Assembly: GCA_964465145.1 (NCBI GenBank)
Contig: CAYXJR010000109.1
Span: 1 to 12,399, forward strand
DNA: 12,399 nt
Reading direction: 5' to 3'
Origin: JAUVKA01 sp964465145
Lineage (GTDB): Bacteria; Bacteroidota; Bacteroidia; Bacteroidales; UBA12481
Part shown: positions 1-5,920 of the stretch, piece by piece
Layout: each line of letters begins with the position of its first letter
How positions within the stretch are numbered: the stretch's first letter is position 1
Made by a program: the position numbers and the translations under genes
The notes under the pieces: model-generated
What the model saw: only the letters and a program-made list of their open reading frames with translations
Database searches by the model: none
Told to the model about the DNA's origin: nothing

Positions 1-38
1 AACTTTAGACATTTTAGGTACTCCAAACTCTAGACACT
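1..38. repeat. Two direct repeats, 25-bp period
   Basis: Two copies of a 13-bp motif, AACTytAGACAyT, lie at 1-13 and 26-38 and differ at two positions. Repeated motifs spaced about one unit apart are typical of the multi-repeat ends of some insertion sequences, such as the IS21 family, so this may be the edge of an element lying outside the window. Nothing else is recognisable in 1-95. Confidence 0.35.
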
Positions 39-95
39 GATTAGTTACAAATAGTCTTATATGAACTTTTTATTCTTTGCATATTTAAGAAATGT

Positions 96-176
96 TCATT
101 TTTCTTCAGTTTTATTATGGACCGTGAAGTCGCGCAGGCTTCGCACCGAATTGAAGTCCGGCTTGATAAGCGCGGC
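96..176 (-). pseudogene. In-frame continuation of the GH2-like remnant past a TAG
   Basis: Reading on in the same frame after the TAG at 179-177 gives 26 sense codons, AALIKPDFNSVRSLRDFTV followed by HNKTEEK, before a TGA at 98-96. The continuation joins smoothly to the preceding GNYRV. It has the alternating pattern of a last beta-strand pair (x-LIKP...VRSLRDFxV), as seen at the ends of GH2-like proteins. The simplest reading is a single-base nonsense mutation (for example GAG to TAG) in a gene that once ended at 96. The fact that the rest stays open suggests the stop is recent relative to the internal deletion. Confidence 0.6.
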
Positions 177-830
177 CTAGACCCTGTAATTTCCAGGCTT
201 TACGAGTATAGGGATCACGAACGCTATTTTCGAGACGCCGAGCGCAGAAACTTCACATGATTGTGTCTTTTCCTGGATGATTCCGCCTTCCATGAGAAGC
301 CGGAAACGCACCTCTCCTTTCCAATCCTTGTCCAGATCGTTGATCACCCTCACAGGAAACTCTTTAAGCTTTCCAGCCGGATAGCTATCGGCGCAGGCAT
401 CGATCATAAGGCCTACCGGGGCAAAGGCATCGCGGACATACGTATAGAATTCCGGCTCCCAGGTCATCTTCTTTAAATCCATGTAGTAAGGGCGTTCATC
501 CTTCAGGGCAAGCCAACTGAAGGCCCATGTAATTCGTGCACCCGGCCAACCCTTCTCAATGGTTCGTCGAAAAGTTCGCGCCTCCTCTGGAGTGTGGATA
601 CTGGATTCATCGGGCCCTTCAGCTTCATCACGCGAGGTTTCAATCTGCCGGACACGCACTACAGTGTTGAAAGTAAAAAACCGGTTACCCATTAGCTGAA
701 GCCCCGTATCTTTCGATAATTTTGAGGCACTGTTAGCAGGTTCAGACCTAAGCTCAGCTTTCTGTTTATTATTGCAAGAGGTACAGAAAACTGTTATTAA
801 AATAAGCAAGACTGCAGGTACTTTTTTCAA
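177..830 (-). CDS. Decayed lipoprotein, GH2-like C-terminal remnant
   Basis: A 217-residue open frame begins with a lipoprotein signal (residues 1-19, lipobox VFCTSC, Cys19), so any product would be membrane anchored. Residues 48-116 (GNRFFTFNTVVRV, then WPGARITWAFSWLALKDERP) resemble the N-terminus of large Bacteroidota proteins that I recall as DUF3863 type. Residues 124-217 (FAPVGLMID, then FPVRVINDLDKDWKGEVRFRL) resemble the C-terminal beta-sandwich of GH2-type beta-galactosidase-like enzymes. No catalytic domain lies between them, so the gene looks like a product of internal deletion or of fusion of two neighbours. The start codon is TTG (830-828). A stop lies four codons upstream and no ATG is available in frame. 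The frame ends at a TAG that interrupts conserved-looking sequence. GC is near 50 percent in sampled lines, higher than the neighbours. It is probably not a working enzyme. The family names come from memory and are tentative. Confidence 0.6.
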   Translation of the reverse strand: MKKVPAVLLILITVFCTSCNNKQKAELRSEPANSASKLSKDTGLQLMGNRFFTFNTVVRVRQIETSRDEAEGPDESSIHTPEEARTFRRTIEKGWPGARITWAFSWLALKDERPYYMDLKKMTWEPEFYTYVRDAFAPVGLMIDACADSYPAGKLKEFPVRVINDLDKDWKGEVRFRLLMEGGIIQEKTQSCEVSALGVSKIAFVIPILVKPGNYRV

Positions 831-848
831 TGGAATGTGTTAATCGAT

Positions 849-862
849 TTTACATATGTAAA
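849..862. promoter_or_regulatory. 14-bp perfect palindrome upstream of the lipoprotein remnant
   Basis: TTTACATATGTAAA is its own reverse complement and sits 18 bases upstream of the TTG start at 830. Perfect palindromes of this length at this place are typical operators for dimeric regulators, but no regulator in the window can be linked to it. Just beyond it, AAGCTCC occurs twice in direct orientation (871-877 and 884-890). Confidence 0.35.
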
Positions 863-905
863 CGTAATAAGCTCCGAGTGAAAGCTCCTGACCACCATTG
901 AACCT

Positions 906-974
906 TATTTTCCGAAATGTTGCATTCCTATTTTCCGAAATACAGCATTCTTAATTGCGAAAAACTTGCATTGT
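906..974. repeat. Three tandem 23-bp repeats
   Basis: Three consecutive units start at 906, 929 and 952. The core TATTTTCCGAAA is exact in the first two (906-917, 929-940) and degenerate in the third (TAATTGCGAAAA, 952-963). The submotif GCATT recurs at exactly 922, 945 and 968, so the period is strictly 23. The last unit reaches into the stop codon of the glycoside-hydrolase-like gene. Possible roles are an insertion-sequence end, since IS21-like ends carry such repeats, or an iterated protein-binding site. No transposase lies beside it. Confidence 0.6.
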
Positions 975-2467
975 TATTTGCCGTTCACACTTCCATCACC
1001 CTGTTGCCAAGGAAGGCTTGCATAGCCAAACAATAGCTTGCCTTCGTTCGTCTTGCCGAGAAGTTTTCCCGCAAAGTTACTATCGTTAACACCATTGCCT
1101 TTACCGTCGAAAACCAGTATCATGTCCTTTCCTTTTTTCTTCGTTTTCAGAAGGGGTCTGCCCCTGCCAAAGTCAACCTGCTCTGGTGCTCCGAATCTGA
1201 GTGATTGCAGATTCATGTCTGTATGAGGATTGAATCCTTCTTCAGCTAGCACAAGCACCTTGATCATTTTTGTCTGGCCTGTAATCTTTTCCTTATTAAG
1301 TATTTGTATACGCTTTCCTACAACAAGTGGAAGGGAGATATTTTTTGAACTATGATTATCTCCACCCAGATCTCCCCACTTTGAAGTGTCTATAACGGCG
1401 AGGTAAAAATGTGTTGCACGGCCATATTCATCCTGCAGAACTTTTGGCCTTTCATACTTATACCATCCTACCTTTGTACCATCTTCGTAACCATCAAAAT
1501 CAATGGTATACGCTTCACCTGGATCCTCTTTCCAGTTTATGCCGTCTAATGAACGCAAGTGGTAAGCTGTGCGCCCGATCCAGTCATTTACAATAAGGTG
1601 ATACTGTACCTCTGTACGCCATACAACTGGATCTTCATAACTACCGGGTATCTCTGCAGGATATATCCCTTTATCTGTTACACGTTTGAAATCATCAGCA
1701 CCATTCTCTTTGATCCAGACACGCATTGCCCTGTCAAACATCAGCAGGCTGCCATCTTCACGCAGGGTAACCGAGCCCATCTGACAATCAGGGAACCCTC
1801 CATCTTGTTTTGAAACAGCCGTCCATGGTCCATCCAGGCTTTCAGCAAGGTAGTAACCCTCGAAATGGAATAAAGCCCACCGCCCATCACTGAGCCTTGT
1901 AATCTCCGGAAAGTGTCCAGATGCTATTTCCTCTTTAACTGTAAAAGGTCCTGTCGGCCTGTCTCCAACAGCATGAAAGATAACTGATTGCGGCCATGAC
2001 ATATGACCTTTCTCCGAATCTTCAGGCCACCGACAGCCAAAGAAATGATACTTACCATCATCACCCAATACTGGTTTACCTCCCCAGTACGACCAGTCAG
2101 AATCTTCTATTCCATTATGAATATCACGTGGTCTCACTGCATCAGTCCCCCAGGTATCACACTCCAGTCCCTCGTAAACAGGTGCAGGTAGAATTCTGTC
2201 CATGAAACGGCCCCCATAAGCCAGGTCATTCCATTCTTCAGGTCTTGGTTTTTCTTTATGCTGCGCGCTTAAAATGACTGACGAACCAAGTTGCAGGGCC
2301 ACGATTACAATCAATTGGATCAACACTGAAGAAATATATTGAGATCTTTTTTTGACCGAACTTTTCGAACTTAGTATGCAACTACGCTCCTTCACAATTA
2401 CGCTATGCATAGTAACCTCTATTTCGTGAATATCTAGATAATTCTTCAAATCTTTGTTTTTTTTCAT
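974..2467 (-). CDS. Secreted beta-propeller glycoside-hydrolase-like protein
   Basis: The 497-residue product is probably exported to the periplasm or outside. It has an unusually long basic leader (1-43), a hydrophobic stretch (about 46-66) and a signal peptidase I-like site SAQ at 67-69. A shorter start at Met20 is possible. Residues 75-385 look like a five-bladed propeller of the GH43/GH117 kind: repeated aspartate- and tryptophan-rich blade edges (DTWGTDAVRPRD 104-115, WSYWGGKPVLGDDGKYHFF 125-143, DGPW 212-215, YEDPVVWR 277-284, KYERPKVL 337-344). Residues 400-486 form a small beta domain (VLVLAEEGFNPHTD, LLFGYASLPW). Exact family and substrate are not assignable by eye. The neighbouring sulfatase suggests a sulfated polysaccharide. 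The C-terminal tail (QQGDGSVNGK) ends inside the 23-bp repeats, so the original end may have been altered. Catalytic residues are not certain. Confidence 0.75.
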   Translation of the reverse strand: MKKNKDLKNYLDIHEIEVTMHSVIVKERSCILSSKSSVKKRSQYISSVLIQLIVIVALQLGSSVILSAQHKEKPRPEEWNDLAYGGRFMDRILPAPVYEGLECDTWGTDAVRPRDIHNGIEDSDWSYWGGKPVLGDDGKYHFFGCRWPEDSEKGHMSWPQSVIFHAVGDRPTGPFTVKEEIASGHFPEITRLSDGRWALFHFEGYYLAESLDGPWTAVSKQDGGFPDCQMGSVTLREDGSLLMFDRAMRVWIKENGADDFKRVTDKGIYPAEIPGSYEDPVVWRTEVQYHLIVNDWIGRTAYHLRSLDGINWKEDPGEAYTIDFDGYEDGTKVGWYKYERPKVLQDEYGRATHFYLAVIDTSKWGDLGGDNHSSKNISLPLVVGKRIQILNKEKITGQTKMIKVLVLAEEGFNPHTDMNLQSLRFGAPEQVDFGRGRPLLKTKKKGKDMILVFDGKGNGVNDSNFAGKLLGKTNEGKLLFGYASLPWQQGDGSVNGK

Positions 2468-2546
2468 TTTCGATTTTTTTATAGTTGATATTTTTGTTTC
2501 CGCAGCTTATGCAATTCTTAACTTAAATTCCTTCAAAATAAAGTTC

Positions 2547-2567
2547 TAGAATGTGTATTTAGAATGT
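2547..2567. repeat. Direct repeat TAGAATGT, 13-bp period
   Basis: TAGAATGT occurs at 2547-2554 and 2560-2567, about 80-100 bases upstream of the start of the glycoside-hydrolase-like gene. Two copies a little over one helical turn apart could bind a regulator. The pair is short and AT-rich, so chance is possible. Confidence 0.25.
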
Positions 2568-2582
2568 CTTGTTGTTCTTCAC

Positions 2583-2597
2583 TATTGCTCTGCAATA
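2583..2597 (-). terminator. Hairpin after the sulfatase gene, no U-run
   Basis: TATTGC (2583-2588) and GCAATA (2592-2597) form a perfect 6-bp stem with a 3-nt loop, 11 bases past the sulfatase stop. No T-tract follows on the minus strand, so it would be a weak terminator or a 3'-end stabilising stem. Confidence 0.25.
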
Positions 2598-2608
2598 AAT
2601 GTAGCAAA

Positions 2609-4201
2609 TCAGTCATCCCAGTGCTTGTCGATAATTGCTTTAATGTGAGGAAAATTTTCATCGGTTTCATTAATCTCCTCACGGAGCTTTTTCAATCTTT
2701 CCTTCAGTTCCACTATTATATCAGAATACTCTGAATTTTCATATAGGTTATTCATCTCGAAGGGATCTTCTTCCATATCATACAATTCCCATCCCGGAGG
2801 AGTCACAATAGAATCCAGTGAACCCCAATTTTCAGGGTTTGGAGTAAGGAGTCTCCCATAATCTATTCCATAGAAAAAAATGAGCTTGTATTTCATTGTT
2901 CTTATCCCGAAGTGTGCTGGAACACCCAGGTCATGAGCCATATGCATCCAGTAGCGGTAATAGGTTTCCGTCCTCCATTCATTCTCTTTTTTTCCCTCAA
3001 TGGTCCGCTTAAAACTTTTTCCCTGCATATATTCTGGCACCTCACCTCCGGCAATCTCAATCAGGGTTGGAGCAAAATCAGTATTATTAATTAGAAGATC
3101 GCATTTGCTTCCTTTCCTGATGTGCTCAGGATAAAGTACAATAAAGGGCATTCTCATTCCTTCCTCATACATCCATCTTTTGTCGAAAAAATCGTGCTCA
3201 CCAAGAAAATATCCCTGGTCGCCAGTGTATATTATAATAGTATTCTCATATATTCCCTCTTCCTTAAGATAATCAACAAGTCTTTTAACATTGTCGTCTA
3301 CTCCTTTTACACAGCGGAGATATCTTTTCAGGAATCTCTGGTACACAGCATATGTAAAATCAGGTTCGGGCAATCCTTCATCTATACCCAGTGCTTTGCC
3401 TAATCTCCATATATTGCATCGCTTTGATACTGATGCGCCTATTGTATCTATCAGGCTATCATTAAAACCCCTGGTTGAAACAGATCCGAAGCCAGGCGCA
3501 GGTTGATTATATAGATTGTCCGGTTCAGGTATTTCTATATCTTCAAGGTAGTTATCATACCGTTTTGCATTCTGGAACAGGTCGTGGGGAGCTTTGAAAT
3601 GGTGCATCAGGAAAAAAGGCTTGGACCTGTCTCTGTTCCTTAACCACTCTAAACTGAGATCGGTAATCACATCGGATGAGTGTCCCTGATGCTGTATCAG
3701 ATTATCAGGCCATTGCCCCTGACCTTTCTCCATTGTTACAGGATCAAAATATCTTCCCTGTCCAGGAAAAATATTATAATAGTCAAAAGCCGCAGGCTCA
3801 TCTTTCAGGTGCCATTTACCAATCATGGCAGTCAGGTACCCGGCCTTTTTCATCTCTGATGGAAGATATTGTCTTTCAGTAGGAATACTACCAATAAGAT
3901 CAAGGACCCCATTTGTTTGTGAATACTGCCCCGTAATAATGGATGCACGACTGGGTGTGCAAATGGAGTTCGTGCAAAACACGTTATCAAAGATCATTCC
4001 CTCTCTGCCAATCTTATCAAGATTTGGCGTTGGATTCAGGGATGCAAGCCTTGATCCGTAAATACCAAAAGCCTGGGAAGTATGGTCATCTGACATAATA
4101 AACAGTATATTCGGTTTCTGTATGTCTTTGACTATTCTGGAACAGGATAGTAAGTAAAGAGCAAGTAACAACAAAATAATGCATGCAAAGTATTTTTTCA
4201 T
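2609..4201 (-). CDS. Lipoprotein type I (S1) sulfatase
   Basis: This enzyme hydrolyses sulfate esters, most likely on sulfated glycans, from the periplasmic or outer surface. It is 530 residues long, normal for the family. It starts with a lipoprotein signal (residues 1-20, LYLLSC, Cys20). The formylglycine signature CTPSR is at 81-85, where Cys81 would be converted by an anaerobic or FGE-type maturase not present here. Metal and substrate residues are visible: Asp38-Asp39 (MSDDH), GKWH 128-131, HHFKAPH 201-207, TGDQG 327-331, GEHDFFDKRW 335-344. It lies 141 nt upstream of the propeller protein, fitting a glycan-degradation block. The start ATG-AAA-AAA has no Shine-Dalgarno sequence, as is usual in Bacteroidota. 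Family assignment is firm; the exact substrate subfamily cannot be read by eye. Confidence 0.95.
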   Translation of the reverse strand: MKKYFACIILLLLALYLLSCSRIVKDIQKPNILFIMSDDHTSQAFGIYGSRLASLNPTPNLDKIGREGMIFDNVFCTNSICTPSRASIITGQYSQTNGVLDLIGSIPTERQYLPSEMKKAGYLTAMIGKWHLKDEPAAFDYYNIFPGQGRYFDPVTMEKGQGQWPDNLIQHQGHSSDVITDLSLEWLRNRDRSKPFFLMHHFKAPHDLFQNAKRYDNYLEDIEIPEPDNLYNQPAPGFGSVSTRGFNDSLIDTIGASVSKRCNIWRLGKALGIDEGLPEPDFTYAVYQRFLKRYLRCVKGVDDNVKRLVDYLKEEGIYENTIIIYTGDQGYFLGEHDFFDKRWMYEEGMRMPFIVLYPEHIRKGSKCDLLINNTDFAPTLIEIAGGEVPEYMQGKSFKRTIEGKKENEWRTETYYRYWMHMAHDLGVPAHFGIRTMKYKLIFFYGIDYGRLLTPNPENWGSLDSIVTPPGWELYDMEEDPFEMNNLYENSEYSDIIVELKERLKKLREEINETDENFPHIKAIIDKHWDD

Positions 4202-4354
4202 AGCACAAAAAATTTATATCTCGAAAATTAGTATTTAATATTATTGACCCATTAAATTGTCTTAGTCAAACCCAGCCTGAATGCAAAGCATTATTTTCGT
4301 TTTTGCGCCTTGCTTTTTAACCCTGTGATTCCATAGCCAAGTAAACTAAATTCC

Positions 4355-4379
4355 GGTAGTTGCCTCCACTGAAACTACC
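4355..4379 (-). terminator. Hairpin just after the M28 peptidase gene
   Basis: GGTAGTT (4355-4361) and AACTACC (4373-4379) form a perfect 7-bp stem with an 11-nt loop, starting 6 bases after the peptidase stop on the minus strand. No T-run follows, so it is at best a weak terminator or an mRNA-end stem. The rest of the 184-nt spacer up to the sulfatase start holds only a small hairpin, AATGC-AAA-GCATT (4280-4292). Confidence 0.35.
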
Positions 4380-4385
4380 ATTCTG

Positions 4386-5744
4386 CTATTCCTGGTTCTT
4401 CAACTCATCCACTGTATCAACTATCAGCCTGAAAAGGTTTTCATAAACATGAAATGGCACCTTATCTGCAGTATCATGGATACTGTGCCCTCCGCCCGAT
4501 GTTCCCCGGGTCAAAAAATGAATGGCCGGAACACCTGATGCATCAAATGGTCTGAAATCACTTGCAGTTTCATACCCGTTCTTTTCCACTATAGACTCTA
4601 AATATGCGTTCTTCTTATTTATTTTTTGCACAATAGAAGCTTCCACAGGTCGCTGAATTCCGTTGTATAATATAACACTTTCCTGTCCTGTTCCGATTAC
4701 ATCAAGATTTATCACAAGTTTTATGTCTTCAAGAGGGAACAAAGGATTGTTGACATAATATCTCGATCCCACCAGTCCTGGCTCTTCAGCCGCTACCTCG
4801 AAGAACACCATGGTATAATACGGTTTTTCCCCGGATGAATAGTGTCTGGCCAAATCCAGGACCATGCATGTGCCACTACCATTATCTATAGCATTAGGGA
4901 ATAGATTATTTTCTCCAAAAGATCCATGACCATCATAGTGTGCGGTAAACACAATACACTTTTTACTTATTCCGGGGATATATCCAATAACATTTTGAGT
5001 AGGATACTTCTCATAAAACTTGTTTCTGACATTGATATCAATATTATTAATTAGATCAGGCAATGCTTCTCTGGATAACTGAATATGGGGAAAGGGTAAC
5101 TCATCCCTGCTTATTCCGACACCTGGTAAGCTGTTATAGACCTCTATAAGTCCTGCTATCTCAAATTCCCCGCTTAATATTAATGTTTTTATCAATCTGA
5201 ATAATCCTGGATTATCCAGTCCTGCTGAATCAAGAATTATTAATGGAGGATTATTTATAGATTTTTTTTGCTCAATATCCGTTTTAACAGGTACAGATGG
5301 GTCCTGCCACCAGGGTATATCATCAGAGATTTTTGTACCTGATAACTTTTTTAGCAAGATAGAAGGATTATTCATTACAGCAGAATTAATTACAACCGGA
5401 TTATAAGTTCCGGAACAAGATCCGCTTGCCGAACTCATCATATAATCCTCCCCGAACTTAAGTTCTTTACCATTAATTTTTATTGAGACTTCTACAAGGC
5501 TGTTTACATTAAAGGAGAACTCTTGAAAATAATCTGGTCCGTATGATTTAAGTCCAAATCTTTCATACTCATTTGCAAGATGGTCTGCGGCGATCCTGTC
5601 ACCATTATTATAATAGCCCCGTCCATAGAATTCCGGACCGCAAATCTTTTTCAATTGCTGACGGACATAATCAATATCCTGAGCATTCACACTAAGGCAT
5701 ATCAGTGCAACCAACAGTGAGATGTAGAATGTCTTATTTTTCAT
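4386..5744 (-). CDS. Secreted M28-family zinc peptidase
   Basis: This is a di-zinc aminopeptidase-type enzyme, probably periplasmic, trimming peptides from the N-terminus. The 452 residues start with a signal peptide (1-21, ending SVNA). Residues 23-90 form an N-terminal helical and beta segment. Residues of about 95-235 look like an inserted PA-type domain (EFEIAGLIEV, then FPHIQLSREALPDL). The catalytic domain spans 245-450. The expected M28 ligands are present: His269 and Asp271 (TAHYDGHG), Asp287 (NAIDNGSG), Glu320-Glu321 (AAEEPG), Asp348 (NLDVIG) and His423 (HSIHDTADK). All catalytic residues are intact, so it should be active. It lies 176 nt downstream of the M1 peptidase in the same direction and may share its transcript or have its own promoter. 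No Shine-Dalgarno sequence is seen before the ATG. Confidence 0.93.
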   Translation of the reverse strand: MKNKTFYISLLVALICLSVNAQDIDYVRQQLKKICGPEFYGRGYYNNGDRIAADHLANEYERFGLKSYGPDYFQEFSFNVNSLVEVSIKINGKELKFGEDYMMSSASGSCSGTYNPVVINSAVMNNPSILLKKLSGTKISDDIPWWQDPSVPVKTDIEQKKSINNPPLIILDSAGLDNPGLFRLIKTLILSGEFEIAGLIEVYNSLPGVGISRDELPFPHIQLSREALPDLINNIDINVRNKFYEKYPTQNVIGYIPGISKKCIVFTAHYDGHGSFGENNLFPNAIDNGSGTCMVLDLARHYSSGEKPYYTMVFFEVAAEEPGLVGSRYYVNNPLFPLEDIKLVINLDVIGTGQESVILYNGIQRPVEASIVQKINKKNAYLESIVEKNGYETASDFRPFDASGVPAIHFLTRGTSGGGHSIHDTADKVPFHVYENLFRLIVDTVDELKNQE

Positions 5745-5821
5745 AATTATAGATTTTATATAGTAAGTGATTCAAATGCTTTTACTCCGGATAAATGATT
5801 TCTATTTGTCTCAAATCAAAG

Positions 5822-5896
5822 GTTCTGTATTCCTGGTTACAAGTCTGTCAAAACATAATATTCAGTCTCATCAAGGTCATTTTACTAATACAGAAC
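5822..5896. repeat. Perfect 10-bp inverted repeat, 55-nt loop
   Basis: GTTCTGTATT (5822-5831) and AATACAGAAC (5887-5896) are exact reverse complements separated by 55 nt, in the spacer between the M1 stop and the M28 start. They could pair in the transcript or act as two operator half-sites. A smaller stem, CAGAA/TTCTG on the minus strand, overlaps the distal arm. Confidence 0.5.
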
Positions 5897-5920
5897 ATTC
5901 TTATTCTGATAAACTGAGTT

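Noticed and set aside
261..476. Plus-strand 71-codon frame antisense to the decayed lipoprotein
   Set aside because: The opposite strand gives a lipoprotein signal and family-like motifs. This frame does not.
906..974. CRISPR array
   Set aside because: The units are directly adjacent with no unique spacers and only three copies, so this is a tandem repeat.
2583..2597. Strong intrinsic terminator after the sulfatase
   Set aside because: The stem is only 6 bp and no T-run follows on the transcribed strand; kept only as a weak hairpin.
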